From Flavobacteriaceae bacterium (lineage in GTDB: Bacteria; Bacteroidota; Bacteroidia; Flavobacteriales; Flavobacteriaceae), in assembly GCA_004762155.1 (NCBI GenBank), contig SIHP01000010.1, positions 1-64,000 of the forward strand: a stretch of 64,000 nt of DNA, given 5' to 3'. Positions 18,284-28,671 of this stretch are shown one piece after another. A program made the translations under genes and the position numbers. The first letter of the stretch is position 1. The number at the start of each line of letters is the position of its first letter. The notes under the pieces are model-generated. The model saw nothing but the letters and a program-made list of their open reading frames with translations, did no database searches and was not told the DNA's origin.

Positions 18284-19693
18284 TTATTGTATTAAAATTT
18301 TATAATCGAAAGCAGCTAATTCTAGCGGAATTTCTGTTATTTCAACTTTTGTATTCTTCATTACATCTTTAAAAACACCTTTTTTTAAAACATCTATTTT
18401 TACTAATTCATTGGAAAAGTTAGCGATGTATAAAAGTGTTTCATTTCCTTTACTTCTTTTTAGTACAAAAGTATTTTCTTTACTCTTTAAAACTTCAAAA
18501 GCAGCTTTATCTTTTCCTCCATGTAAAGCAAGATTGTTATTTTTTATGTCTCCTAATTTTTCTAAAAATGTAAAAGATTTTCCTTTTATTTTGGGAATAG
18601 AATCTTTTTCGAAAAACTTTAATCGGTGCTTTAAATCATATTCTTGACCTGAATAAATTAAAGGCATTCCTGGAAGTACATAACTTAATGCTGTTAACAT
18701 TTCTGCTTTTTCTCCCATTCTTTCTGTAATTGTTCCATTCCAGGAATTCTCATCATGATTGGTAACAAAGTTCATTAAAATATCATCTTTTTCATAACGT
18801 TCGGTATATGTTTTTTTGATGTATGCTTCTAAATCTTCTACTTTTTTTTCTCCTGTTGCCAAATCATTAAATAAATGATGACCGTCCCAAGCATATCCCA
18901 TATCAAAAAGATTTTCTTTAAATAATTCTGGTTCCCAAGCTTCTGCTAACATAAAAATATCTTTTTCTGCTCTTAAATTAGGAATTGCTTCTTGCCAAAA
19001 CTTAGTTGGAACAGAACCTGCAACATCACATCTAAATCCGTCTATATTTTCATTGATAATCCAATGTTTCATATCTGAAATCATTTGTTTTCTCATATTT
19101 GGATTCTCATAATTTAAATCCGCAGTATCTGTCCAATCTGTATCTTTTGGATGAATTACGTCTCCATTTTCATTTTGAGTGTAAAAATCTTTGTGAGTTG
19201 TTAACCAAGTATGATCCCAACCTGTATGATTTGGAACCCAATCTAAAATCACATAAATTCCGTTATCATGCGCCTTTTTTACTAAAGCTCTAAAATCTTC
19301 AATAGTACCAAATTCTGGGTTAATTTTTGTAAAATCAGAAACCGCATAATAACTACCTAAATACTTACTTTGTTCTTCTTTTGGAAGTTCAGATACAAAT
19401 TTACTATCATCTCCTCCTGTTGCTTTTCTTTTGGTTTCAGAAATAGGAAAAACAGGCATTAACCAAATAATTTTTACACCTAATTTTTTAAGTTCTGGTA
19501 TATCTTTGGTGAACTCTTCAAATGTTCCTTCTGATGAATATTGACGAATATTTGCTTCATAGATTACTGCCGTTTCTAAATCTGATTTAGAAATTGAAAC
19601 TTGTTTTTTTGGACTTTCTATTACTTGCTTCTTCTCTACTTTACAAGCAAAAAAGCATATTCCTATTAAAAATAATACTATTAAGTTTTTCAT
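18284..19693 (-). CDS. Alpha-amylase family glycoside hydrolase (GH13), lipoprotein
   Basis: A 469-residue enzyme, short for the family, with lipobox FFAC (Cys17). Conserved regions are ILDWVPNHTGWDH, IDGFRCDVAG with nucleophile D223, FMLAEAWE with acid/base E251, and FVTNHDENSWNG with D314. The C-terminal domain is small. Resembles the periplasmic amylases often annotated as alpha-glucosidase or cyclomaltodextrinase-like in Flavobacterial starch loci. Separated by only 8 bp from the GH31 gene upstream and 2 bp from the next GH13, so clearly co-transcribed. Confidence 0.9.
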   Translation of the reverse strand: MKNLIVLFLIGICFFACKVEKKQVIESPKKQVSISKSDLETAVIYEANIRQYSSEGTFEEFTKDIPELKKLGVKIIWLMPVFPISETKRKATGGDDSKFVSELPKEEQSKYLGSYYAVSDFTKINPEFGTIEDFRALVKKAHDNGIYVILDWVPNHTGWDHTWLTTHKDFYTQNENGDVIHPKDTDWTDTADLNYENPNMRKQMISDMKHWIINENIDGFRCDVAGSVPTKFWQEAIPNLRAEKDIFMLAEAWEPELFKENLFDMGYAWDGHHLFNDLATGEKKVEDLEAYIKKTYTERYEKDDILMNFVTNHDENSWNGTITERMGEKAEMLTALSYVLPGMPLIYSGQEYDLKHRLKFFEKDSIPKIKGKSFTFLEKLGDIKNNNLALHGGKDKAAFEVLKSKENTFVLKRSKGNETLLYIANFSNELVKIDVLKKGVFKDVMKNTKVEITEIPLELAAFDYKILIQ

Positions 19694-19701
19694 TTTATAT
19701 T

Positions 19702-22083
19702 TTAATTACGTGTTATTTTAACTTCTAATCCTCTTTTGGTATTCCATTGTAAAGGAATTATAAGTTTCGTTTTGTTTGGTGAAATTTTAAGTTGCTTTCC
19801 TCCTACTTTTATGCTTTTAGGTTTCCAATTTATATGATGAATCACTAACTTAATTTGTTTGTTTGTTGGATTCCAGTTTTTACCAAGTTCTGCTTTAAAA
19901 TTAATTTTTAAATACTTATTTGTCCATTGAGATTTAAAGTTTAAAAGCTCATACTTTCCTTTTATAAAAGCATTGGAAAGTTTTCCATCATCATTATACA
20001 ACTGTCTTGTACTATTTTTTACAGAGGAATGATGGTAATAATGTAACTCTATAAAATTAGCATTATACTCATCTGTAGTTTGCATGGAATTTGCCATTGG
20101 TATAAATGCACCTGCTTTTACAAAAGTTGGAATTGATTCTTCTTCCACTTTTATCATTTTCTTTTTTCCACCTGAAATAATTTCATCAGAATAAAAATCA
20201 AACCATATTGCTGTTTTTGGAAAATAAACTTCTTGTATTGTAATATTTGGGTTTAAAATTGGAGAAATTAAAAAATCAGTTCCCCATAAATACGTTGTTG
20301 CATTTGTAGCTAATTCTTCATTGTTTTCCTCAAAAAATAATGGACGCATAAAAGGAGTTCCTTTTTGACTGTTTTGAAAAGCTAATGTGTAATTATAAGG
20401 TAATAATTTATATCGTAATTCTATTGCTTTTTTGGCTAACATTTTTGTTTTTTCAGCTCTAAAAACGGGCTCACTAGCAACTTCTTCTTGTGCATGAGGT
20501 CTAAAGACAGGTTGAAAAACCCCATATTGTAACCATCTTGTATACAACTCATCATTTAAATTTGCACCTGCGAACCCGCCTAAATCGGAATGCATATACC
20601 CCAAACCTTGCATTCCTATTTGTAAAGCTATTTCTGGTTGAGACTGTAATCCGCCCCAAGTTCTATTTACATCTCCAGACCAAGGAATCATTCCAAATCG
20701 TTGTGAACCTGCTGCGCCTGCTCTCATTAAAATAAAAGGTCTTTCATCTGGATAATTTTGCTGAAAACCTTCATAAATTAATCGTGCCCAATCGTGTCCA
20801 TAAATATTATGAACTTCATCAGCACTTCCTGTTTTATGTTGTACCCAACTTGGATGTACTTCTGGTTCGCCTAAATCTCCCCAAAAACCTTTTACTCCCA
20901 TATTTTTTAATCCTTTATAAATATTCCAAAACCATTCTTTTCCTTTTGGATTATAAATATCTATAATTCCAGTATTTCCAAAATAGAAATCATATTTCGC
21001 TGGTTTATTTATAGAATCTTTGGCTAAAACATCATTTGCTACAGCTTCATTCCATTTTTTAGAATTGGATAAAATAAAAGGCTCTGTAATTAGTATTGTT
21101 TTAACTCCTTTTTTCTTGAAGTTTGCAATCATTCCTTCCATATCTGGAAAAGAATCTTTATAAACTTCTAAATTCCCCATAGTTCCTTTAATATCTTTTC
21201 CAAACCAATACAAATCCAATATTACAGCATCTACAGGTATTTTTTCGTCTTTAAATTTTTTAATGGTTTGTTCTGTTTCTTTTTGAGAATGATAACCAAA
21301 TCGGCTAGAAAAATTACCAAAAGTCCATCTTGGTGGCAAAGGTTGTTTACCTGTTAAATTGGTATACTGATCTATTAAATCTATCCAAGAATCACCAACA
21401 ACTACTTGATATGTTTTTCGTCCAGAAATGGTTTCATAACTTATAGTATTGTCTTTTTTACTATCTAAATCTAAATAACCAATTGGAGCATTATCAAAAT
21501 GTAAAAGATACTTTTTAGAGGAAATTACAATAGGCAATGTAAAGTTCATTAACTCGGAGCGTGTTTCATAACCGTAATGCGCTTTATTGTATAATTGCAA
21601 ACGGTTTCCTCTTCTATTCATTCCTAAAGCTCTTGCGCCTCCTCCGTATAAAACTTCATCTTTCGTAAGATTTAATTGTATTTTTTGATGAATAGCATCT
21701 TTAGAATATCCTTTTTTTTCTGATGTAATTAATGCGTCTTTATAAAAATATTGAATTTGAAATGGCTGTTTTTGAATTTTGACTTTAATTCCTTTTGATG
21801 AATATTCTAAAGTTTTGTCATTCTCTTTTAATTTTATATTATTGGATTTTGATTTTAATACAATAGCATGTGAACTTGATGTAAAGACTTCTCCAGTGGG
21901 AATAAAAGTAGTTTCTACTATTTTTTTAGTGTAAAATTTAATTTTATAAAGTCCGTCATTTACTTTTACTTGTAAAATATCATCGTTTTTTAAAGACGCT
22001 TCTTTAAAGATTCTGCTAGTATTTTGTGCAAACACAAAAACTGATAAAAGAAATAATAAAAAAGATAATTTAGCTGTTTTCAT
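19702..22083 (-). CDS. GH31 alpha-glucosidase
   Basis: A 793-residue exported enzyme with signal peptide MKTAKLSFLLFLLSVFVFA. The N-terminal beta-sandwich (about 30-230) is followed by the GH31 barrel. The nucleophile is D403 in GFWGDLGEPEVHPS and the acid/base is D471 in IPWSGDVNRTW. A C-terminal DUF5110-like domain (YYHHSSVKNSTRQLYNDDG) follows. Homologues release glucose from the non-reducing end of alpha-glucans, and SusB-type activity is expected in the periplasm. A 98-bp gap separates it from the upstream GH13 gene, the longest gap between the enzyme genes of this operon. Confidence 0.9.
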   Translation of the reverse strand: MKTAKLSFLLFLLSVFVFAQNTSRIFKEASLKNDDILQVKVNDGLYKIKFYTKKIVETTFIPTGEVFTSSSHAIVLKSKSNNIKLKENDKTLEYSSKGIKVKIQKQPFQIQYFYKDALITSEKKGYSKDAIHQKIQLNLTKDEVLYGGGARALGMNRRGNRLQLYNKAHYGYETRSELMNFTLPIVISSKKYLLHFDNAPIGYLDLDSKKDNTISYETISGRKTYQVVVGDSWIDLIDQYTNLTGKQPLPPRWTFGNFSSRFGYHSQKETEQTIKKFKDEKIPVDAVILDLYWFGKDIKGTMGNLEVYKDSFPDMEGMIANFKKKGVKTILITEPFILSNSKKWNEAVANDVLAKDSINKPAKYDFYFGNTGIIDIYNPKGKEWFWNIYKGLKNMGVKGFWGDLGEPEVHPSWVQHKTGSADEVHNIYGHDWARLIYEGFQQNYPDERPFILMRAGAAGSQRFGMIPWSGDVNRTWGGLQSQPEIALQIGMQGLGYMHSDLGGFAGANLNDELYTRWLQYGVFQPVFRPHAQEEVASEPVFRAEKTKMLAKKAIELRYKLLPYNYTLAFQNSQKGTPFMRPLFFEENNEELATNATTYLWGTDFLISPILNPNITIQEVYFPKTAIWFDFYSDEIISGGKKKMIKVEEESIPTFVKAGAFIPMANSMQTTDEYNANFIELHYYHHSSVKNSTRQLYNDDGKLSNAFIKGKYELLNFKSQWTNKYLKINFKAELGKNWNPTNKQIKLVIHHINWKPKSIKVGGKQLKISPNKTKLIIPLQWNTKRGLEVKITRN

Positions 22084-22181
22084 AAGTACTATATATGTTT
22101 CTGGAATAACATTTTTGACGTTATTTTTTGAATAAAAAAGTGAATGGAATGTGTTTTTTTTACTCAGATTTTTCTAAGTTT

Positions 22182-24140
22182 TTAATTGGTTTTCGTGGTT
22201 AAAGTAATACTGCCTCTTTTTGTTAGTTTGATTTTGTTTTGCCAAACAAAATCTTCTCCTGAAATTATATTTCTTAATATTTTACCTTCTAATCCAATTT
22301 CTGAATATCTCTTTAAATCTATTGTAATTGGTTTATCATTTTTATTAATAATATGTGCAACAACCTCATCATTTAAAATTCTAAACAAAAAATAAGTTCC
22401 CAAAAATGGTGCAAAATGAACCGTTTTTCCGTTATGAATTGCTTTAGAATTTTTACGAAAGTTTAAAAACTTCTTTAAAAACATTTGCATGTTTTTTTGT
22501 TGTGTATTTAAACCTTTACCTGTAAAAGCATTTACTGTATCATTTTTAAATCCTCCAGGAAAATCTGTACGGATTAATCCATGATCTCCAGGTTGTTTAA
22601 AATCATTCATTAAAATTTCTGTTCCGTAATAAATTTGCGGCGTTCTTGGCAAGGTTAAATATATTGACAGTGCTATTTTTGTATTTATAAAATCTCCTTT
22701 TAATTGTGTATAAATTCTACTCATATCATGATTATCTGGAAAAATCAGTATGTCTTTTGGAGAAGCATAATGAAAATCATTAGCCAAACCTTCGTAAATT
22801 TTTACCAAACCATTGTTCCAAGATTCTTCTTCATTTAACGCTTCTACTACTTTTCTTTGCATTGCAAAATCCATGGTAGCTGTTAAATTAGATTCGTATC
22901 CGTCTCTATTATTTGCATCTTTTTGCCAATATCCAATCAATAACGGATTGTAACTCCATTCTTCTCCAACAATAGAAAAATTAGGATATTCATTCATTAT
23001 TGCTCCAGCCCAATCACTCATAAACTGCTTGTTTGGATAAGGATATGTGTCTTGTCTAATTCCGTTTAATCCAATAGTTTCTATCCACCAAATACTATTT
23101 TGAATAATATATTTGGCCATAAATGGATTTTTCTGATTTAAATCTGGCATTGTTTTTACAAACCAGCCTTCGGAATTTTGTTTTTTATCAATTTCGGATG
23201 CATACACATCTTGGTTTGTAGTTCTTCTATGATTTGAAGTGATTAAATCGCCTTTATTTTCAAAGTTTTCTTGATAATTTATCCAATCTTTTAACGGTAA
23301 ATCTTTCATCCACCAATGTTCACTTCCACAATGATTGGCAACTTGATCCATAATTAATTTAATGTCTTTCTTATGAGATTCATCTGCTAATGTTTTATAA
23401 TCTTCTAAGGTTCCAAATCGTGGATCTATTTCATACAAATTTGTAATTGCGTAACCATGATAAGATTGTTTTGGCATATCATTAGTAAGCAATGGACAAG
23501 ACCAAATTGCCGTGAATCCCATTTCATTTATATACTCTAAATTATTGGTTATTCCTTTGATATCTCCTCCATGACGCGCATAATTATCTGTTCTATTAAC
23601 TGTGTTTTCTTTTAGAAGTTTTATTGCTGCTGCATTCTCATTTGTACTTAAAACATTAGCGCCAATATCGTTTGATTCGTCTCCATTTGAAAAACGATCT
23701 GGAGTTATTAAATACAAAACATCAGAGCTATTAAAACCAACATATTTCTCTGCAGTTTTTTTTCTTGATTTTAACTCGTAAGTATGTACTTTTTTATTTC
23801 CTTCTTTAGAAGTAAAAACAATATCAAACTTCCCTGGTTTTGTAATAGTATCTATCTTTAAATCGATAAATAAATAATTTTCACTTTTTGCTTTATGGAC
23901 TTTATCAATAAGAACTCCTGGATAAGAAATTGAAGGTTTATAATTGCCTATATTTTTTTCTTTTACTAATAATTGTAATGAAATGTCTTTAAAACCAATA
24001 TACCAATTAGGGGGATCAACTCTCTCTAAAGAATTGTTGGCTATTGGCCTTAAAGACTCTAAAACTCCTTTTTTTTCTTTATCACACGAAACAAATACTT
24101 TAAAAACTGATAAAAATAAAAGGGTTTTAAAAAGTTTCAT
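22182..24140 (-). CDS. GH13 neopullulanase/cyclomaltodextrinase-like lipoprotein (SusA type)
   Basis: A 652-residue enzyme with lipobox FVSC (Cys19). Residues 35-125 are a Cyc-maltodextrinase N-terminal beta domain. The barrel follows with DRFSNGD, LIMDQVANHCG, LNGIRQDTYPY with nucleophile D364, SIVGEEWSYNP with acid/base E393, and FPDNHDMSRIY with D472. The C-terminal beta domain ends with RGSITLTTKTN. Members cut maltodextrins, cyclodextrins or pullulan in the periplasm. The gene is 9 bp downstream of the GH65 gene. The function fits SusA of the Bacteroides starch system, but exact specificity is not visible. Confidence 0.9.
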   Translation of the reverse strand: MKLFKTLLFLSVFKVFVSCDKEKKGVLESLRPIANNSLERVDPPNWYIGFKDISLQLLVKEKNIGNYKPSISYPGVLIDKVHKAKSENYLFIDLKIDTITKPGKFDIVFTSKEGNKKVHTYELKSRKKTAEKYVGFNSSDVLYLITPDRFSNGDESNDIGANVLSTNENAAAIKLLKENTVNRTDNYARHGGDIKGITNNLEYINEMGFTAIWSCPLLTNDMPKQSYHGYAITNLYEIDPRFGTLEDYKTLADESHKKDIKLIMDQVANHCGSEHWWMKDLPLKDWINYQENFENKGDLITSNHRRTTNQDVYASEIDKKQNSEGWFVKTMPDLNQKNPFMAKYIIQNSIWWIETIGLNGIRQDTYPYPNKQFMSDWAGAIMNEYPNFSIVGEEWSYNPLLIGYWQKDANNRDGYESNLTATMDFAMQRKVVEALNEEESWNNGLVKIYEGLANDFHYASPKDILIFPDNHDMSRIYTQLKGDFINTKIALSIYLTLPRTPQIYYGTEILMNDFKQPGDHGLIRTDFPGGFKNDTVNAFTGKGLNTQQKNMQMFLKKFLNFRKNSKAIHNGKTVHFAPFLGTYFLFRILNDEVVAHIINKNDKPITIDLKRYSEIGLEGKILRNIISGEDFVWQNKIKLTKRGSITLTTKTN

Positions 24141-24149
24141 AATAGTTAC

Positions 24150-26456
24150 TTAAACTGTTACTAAATTATTTGGTGAAATTGTTACTAAACTTCCGTTTAC
24201 AGCTATCTTTAAATTTGCATTTCCTTCTAATTCAAACGTAGTTTCTGTTTGATTTACGTTAACTTTTAAAACATGATTTCTAAAGTTTACTTTAAAAGAA
24301 TACGATTTCCATTCTTTAGGTATTTTAGGTGAAAAATTTAAAATATCATTTTGTATTCTCATTCCTCCAAAACCTTCAACAATACTCATCCAAGTTCCTG
24401 CCATAGAAGTAATATGTAAACCTTCTTCTACTTCATGATTATAATCATCTAAATCTAAACGAGAAGTTCTTAAATAAAACTCATACGCCTGTTCCATTCT
24501 ATTTAATTTGGCAGCTTGAATACTATGTACACAAGGAGACAAAGAACTTTCATGGACTGTAAATGGTTCGTAAAAATCAAAATGACGCTGTAATTCTTCT
24601 TTGGAAAAATGTTCTTCAAACATGTAAAAACCTTGCAATATATCTGCTTGTTTTATATATGGAGAACGTAAAATTCTGTCCCAACTCCATTTTTGATTTA
24701 TTGGTCGTTGACTTTTATCTAAATCTGAAACTGTAATTAATTCTTTATCTAAAAAACCATCTTGTTGTAAGAAAACATTGTGCTTTTCTGAATAAGGGAA
24801 ATACATATTCTCCGTAACTTTTTTCCATAACGATAGTTCATCATCAGTAAAAGTTAACTTGTCTTTAATTCTCTTATAATCTGCAGTATATTTCGTTTTA
24901 ACAATATCAATATTTTCTAAAGCATACTCAATACACCATTTTGCTATATAATTTGTATACCAATTATTGTTGATGTTATTTTCGTATTCATTTGGACCAG
25001 TTACACCTAGAATCATGTATTTTCCTTTGTCTGAAGAAAACGTAGTTCTTTGTTGCCAAAAACGAGCAATACCTATTAAAACCTCTAATCCTTTTTCTGG
25101 TATGTAAGAGTAATCATTTGTATATCGATGATAATTATAAATTGCAAATGAAATTGCTCCATTTCTATGAATTTCTTCAAAAGTAATTTCCCATTCGTTA
25201 TGGCATTCTTCACCATTCATGGTTACCATTGGATACAATGCCGCTCCGTTTGAAAAACCTAATTTTTCAGCATTTTCAATTGCTTTATCAAGATGTTCAT
25301 ATCTATATTCCAATAAGGTTCTTGCAACTTTTTGATCTTTAGTTGCCATGTAAAATGGAATACAATACGCTTCAGTGTCCCAATAAGTACTTCCGCCATA
25401 TTTCTCTCCAGTAAAACCTTTTGGTCCAATATTTAACAATGGATCTTTACCTAAATAGGTTTGATTTAAATGAAAAATATTAAAACGAATTCCTTGTTGT
25501 GCTTTTACATCTCCATCAATAGTAATATCTGAAGTACTCCAAATTTTAGCCCAAGCTTCTTTTTGTTTTTCTAATAAAGTATCAAAACCTAAATCTGTTG
25601 CTAATTTTAAAGCTTGCTTTGCTGAAGAAATCAATTCGTTTTTATCATGATTTCTATCAACAGTATATCCACCAAATTTGTGAATTGTAAACGTGTCTCC
25701 TTTTGTTACATTAGTTTCAAACTTATAAGATGCATACGTTGGTGTTTTAAAAGTTGTAGATACTATATTTACTGGAGCATTGTTTAAAAACAATTTAGAT
25801 TCCATAAAAGTACACGTATGAAAATCAGTTTTCATTGTTTTGGCTTCTAAAAAAACTTGATTTTGTTGTTGATTTACAGCCAAAACATTCCAAAACTGAT
25901 CATCCCAATTGGTATCTTCATTTGTAATAGCAGCATCAATATAAGGTGAAAAACAAATTTTTGCAGCTGTATTAACTGGAGTTATATTATATTTTATTGC
26001 GCCAAGTTCATCAATATCTAAGCTTAAAAAACGTTTAATATCAACTTGAATTTCAACATCATTTTGAAGTGTTGCAGAAAAAGATCTTGACAACCAACCT
26101 TCTTTCATGTTTAATTCTCGTTTAAAGTTTTTTACTTCTTTACAGGTAAACAAATCTAATTGCTCATCATTTACGAAAACATCAATTCCAATCCAATTTG
26201 GAGCGTTTAATACTTTTGCAAAATACTCTGGATATCCGTTTTTCCACCATCCAACTCGTGTTTTATCTGGATAATAAACTCCAGCAATATAACTTCCTTG
26301 AAAAGTATTTCCTGAATATTTTTCTTCAAAATTTGCACGTTGCCCCATGGCTCCATTACCAATACTGAAAAGACTTTCAGACGACTTTATTCTTTCTGGG
26401 TTGAAACCCTCTTCTATAATTGACCAATCATTTGGTATGATATAATCTTGATTCAT
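24150..26456 (-). CDS. GH65 maltose phosphorylase-like enzyme
   Basis: A 768-residue cytoplasmic protein of usual GH65 length with no signal peptide. The N-terminal beta-sandwich starts with YIIPNDWSIIEEGFNPE and ESLFSIGNGAMGQRANFEE. The (alpha/alpha)6 barrel holds the family active-site stretch ECHNEWEITFEEIHR, which contains the catalytic acid Glu, and GVTGPNEYENNINNNWYTN. The phosphate-binding region includes HESSLSPCVHSIQAA. Phosphorolysis of maltose gives beta-glucose-1-phosphate, the substrate of the neighbouring mutase gene, which supports maltose over trehalose or kojibiose. Specificity remains inference. Gap to pgmB is 34 bp. Confidence 0.88.
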   Translation of the reverse strand: MNQDYIIPNDWSIIEEGFNPERIKSSESLFSIGNGAMGQRANFEEKYSGNTFQGSYIAGVYYPDKTRVGWWKNGYPEYFAKVLNAPNWIGIDVFVNDEQLDLFTCKEVKNFKRELNMKEGWLSRSFSATLQNDVEIQVDIKRFLSLDIDELGAIKYNITPVNTAAKICFSPYIDAAITNEDTNWDDQFWNVLAVNQQQNQVFLEAKTMKTDFHTCTFMESKLFLNNAPVNIVSTTFKTPTYASYKFETNVTKGDTFTIHKFGGYTVDRNHDKNELISSAKQALKLATDLGFDTLLEKQKEAWAKIWSTSDITIDGDVKAQQGIRFNIFHLNQTYLGKDPLLNIGPKGFTGEKYGGSTYWDTEAYCIPFYMATKDQKVARTLLEYRYEHLDKAIENAEKLGFSNGAALYPMVTMNGEECHNEWEITFEEIHRNGAISFAIYNYHRYTNDYSYIPEKGLEVLIGIARFWQQRTTFSSDKGKYMILGVTGPNEYENNINNNWYTNYIAKWCIEYALENIDIVKTKYTADYKRIKDKLTFTDDELSLWKKVTENMYFPYSEKHNVFLQQDGFLDKELITVSDLDKSQRPINQKWSWDRILRSPYIKQADILQGFYMFEEHFSKEELQRHFDFYEPFTVHESSLSPCVHSIQAAKLNRMEQAYEFYLRTSRLDLDDYNHEVEEGLHITSMAGTWMSIVEGFGGMRIQNDILNFSPKIPKEWKSYSFKVNFRNHVLKVNVNQTETTFELEGNANLKIAVNGSLVTISPNNLVTV

Positions 26457-26490
26457 TTCTTTTAATAGTTTAAATAAACTTTCGTTTATT

Positions 26491-27147
26491 TTATTTTTTC
26501 TTTAACTCTTTTAAAAAGTTCTCAGAAATTTCTGTAAAATCTCTAAAAACATAATCTGCTTCATGCAATGTTGCTGTATCTCCAATACCAATTGAAATCA
26601 TGTTTGCCTCATTTGCAGCTTGAATTCCTGCTACAGAATCTTCAAACACAATACATTCTTCTGGTGTAATTTTTAATTCTTTAGCAGCAATTAAAAACAC
26701 TTCTGGATCTGGCTTTGCTTTACTAACATTTGTTCCATCTACAATAGCATGAAACTTATTCATAAGGTTTACCTTATTTAAAATTAATCGTGCGTTTTTG
26801 CTTGCAGAACCTAATGCTATTGATTGGTTTGTTGATGAAAGAAAATCTAGTGTTTTAGTTACATCTGGAAGAATTTCATTTTCATCCATTTTATTTACGT
26901 GTACCAAATAATCATCGTTTTTTGATGTCATTAAATCCGTAAATTCTTTTTCAGAAATTGTTTTATTTCCCCACGATAATATTTTTTCTAAAGATTTTAC
27001 TCTACTTACTCCTTTTAATTGTTCGTTTTGTTCTTCTGAAAAATCTACACCAATGGAATTAGCTAATTTTTTCCACGCTAAAAAGTGATATTTAGCGGTG
27101 TCCACAATAACACCGTCTAAATCAAATATAAATCCTCTTGTTTTCAT
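26491..27147 (-). CDS. pgmB: Beta-phosphoglucomutase
   Basis: A 218-residue HAD-superfamily enzyme. The catalytic DxD lies at the N-terminus (GFIFDLDGVIVDTAKYHFLAW), with the cap domain LKGVSRVKSLEKIL, the Ser/Lys motifs (ALGSASKNARLIL, VSKAKPDPEVF) and the Mg-binding VFEDSVAGIQAA. It converts beta-glucose-1-phosphate to glucose-6-phosphate. Its position directly after the transporter gene (no gap) and before the GH65 phosphorylase makes the assignment to beta-phosphoglucomutase firm rather than another HAD phosphatase. Confidence 0.92.
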   Translation of the reverse strand: MKTRGFIFDLDGVIVDTAKYHFLAWKKLANSIGVDFSEEQNEQLKGVSRVKSLEKILSWGNKTISEKEFTDLMTSKNDDYLVHVNKMDENEILPDVTKTLDFLSSTNQSIALGSASKNARLILNKVNLMNKFHAIVDGTNVSKAKPDPEVFLIAAKELKITPEECIVFEDSVAGIQAANEANMISIGIGDTATLHEADYVFRDFTEISENFLKELKKK

Positions 27148-28524
27148 TTATCCGTTATTCTCTTGATATGTAATTGCATTTTTTTCTGTAATTAAAAAAT
27201 TACACAAACCGGCAATTATTAAACTTGAACCTGCTACTATCATGGCATTTATTGTTTGTTTTCCAAAAAGATTAGAAACAAAAATTATACCTCCAAGTGC
27301 AGCTATTATTTGAGGTATTACTATAAACATGTTGAAAATGCCCATAAAAACACCCATTTTTTTTGGGTTTACTGCGCTTGATAACATAGCATATGGCATG
27401 GATAAAATACTTCCCCAAGAGAATCCTATTAAAGTAAAAGACACTGCTAAATATTCTGGTGAAGGAATTATGTACATAGAAATAAAACCTAAACCTCCTA
27501 AGATTAAAGATCCCATATGAACATATTTTCTATTAATTCGTCTTGATCTTGTATACAAAACAAGAACTAAAGCAAAGACCATTGAAGACAATCCGTAAAT
27601 TCCCATATAAGAACCAACTTCATTAGAAGATTTTTGAAATGCTGTGTTTTTTGCATCAAAGGCTTCTTTTTGAATTAAATCTGTCATTATATATGACGAC
27701 TCTATTGGTGCAGGAGTTTTAAAAACATGCTCTGTTAAAGCAGGATTTGCCATACTCCACATAGTAAAAAAAGCAAACCAACTAAAAAACTGAACAACGC
27801 CTAGTTTTTTCATTATTGTTGGCATATTTCCTATATTTTCAACAATATCTGCTACAAATCTGTTTTTTTTAGCCTTTTCCTTTTCAAAAGCTTCCATATC
27901 TTCTGGAGGATATTCTTTGGTAGTAAAAACAGTATAAAGAATACTTAACAGAAAAATAATAGCACCAATTAAAAAAGCTACTTTAACAGTCATTGGTACA
28001 ATACCAGAAGGAGCAGAATCACTAACACCAAACTTAGAAACCATCCAAGGTAAACTACTTGCTACCCAAGTACCAATACCTATAATAAGTGTTTGAATAA
28101 CAAAACCATAAGATCTTTGTGAGTTTGGAAGTTTATCAGCAACTAAAGCTCTAAAAGGCTCCATTGAAATATTAATAGACGCGTCTAAAATCCATAGAAA
28201 ACCAGCTGCAATCCATAAAGTTGGTGAATGAGGCATTATAATTAATGCAAAAGAACTCAAGATGGCTCCAATTAAAAAATAAGGTCTTCTTCTACCCCAT
28301 TTCGGACTCCAGGTTCTATCACTCATATAGCCAATAATTGGCTGTACAATAAGACCTGTTAAAGGAGCTGCTACCCAAAGAATTGGAATATTATCTATTT
28401 CAGCTCCTAGAGTTTGAAAAATTCTTGACATGAAACCACCTGTTAAGGCCATTCCAAATTGGATTCCTAAAAACCCGAAACTCATGTTCCAAATTTGTAA
28501 GAAACTTAATTTCTGTTTGTTCAT
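27148..28524 (-). CDS. MFS sugar transporter, SLC45/maltose-type
   Basis: A 458-residue inner-membrane protein with about twelve hydrophobic segments. The N-terminal half carries the SLC45/GPH-like signature: GFLGIQFGMALTGGFMSRIF, then PIIGYMSDRTW with the conserved DR, and KWGRRRPYFLIGA. It is the first gene of the minus-strand operon, directly abutting pgmB and the phosphorylase. This suggests proton-coupled import of maltose or maltodextrin into the cytoplasm. The known MalT-type transporters of Flavobacteriia occupy the same place in such loci. Confidence 0.88.
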   Translation of the reverse strand: MNKQKLSFLQIWNMSFGFLGIQFGMALTGGFMSRIFQTLGAEIDNIPILWVAAPLTGLIVQPIIGYMSDRTWSPKWGRRRPYFLIGAILSSFALIIMPHSPTLWIAAGFLWILDASINISMEPFRALVADKLPNSQRSYGFVIQTLIIGIGTWVASSLPWMVSKFGVSDSAPSGIVPMTVKVAFLIGAIIFLLSILYTVFTTKEYPPEDMEAFEKEKAKKNRFVADIVENIGNMPTIMKKLGVVQFFSWFAFFTMWSMANPALTEHVFKTPAPIESSYIMTDLIQKEAFDAKNTAFQKSSNEVGSYMGIYGLSSMVFALVLVLYTRSRRINRKYVHMGSLILGGLGFISMYIIPSPEYLAVSFTLIGFSWGSILSMPYAMLSSAVNPKKMGVFMGIFNMFIVIPQIIAALGGIIFVSNLFGKQTINAMIVAGSSLIIAGLCNFLITEKNAITYQENNG

Positions 28525-28553
28525 ATTATCGTTACATATTAAATTAATATCAC

Positions 28554-28574
28554 GATAAGTATTTTAGACTTATC
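28554..28574. promoter_or_regulatory. Inverted repeat upstream of the transporter operon
   Basis: gataagt (28554-28560) and acttatc (28568-28574) form a perfect 7-bp inverted repeat with a 7-bp spacer, 30 bp upstream of the transporter start codon on the minus strand. It could be an operator, a leader hairpin or chance. It does not resemble the palindrome near the susC gene. Confidence 0.3.
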
Positions 28575-28671
28575 AACTATGTTATCTGTGGGATGTAAAT
28601 TATTGATAAATCGTAATAATGCAACAAAAATAGGTTTAAATTACCATATTCATAAAAAATACTTTAAAAAT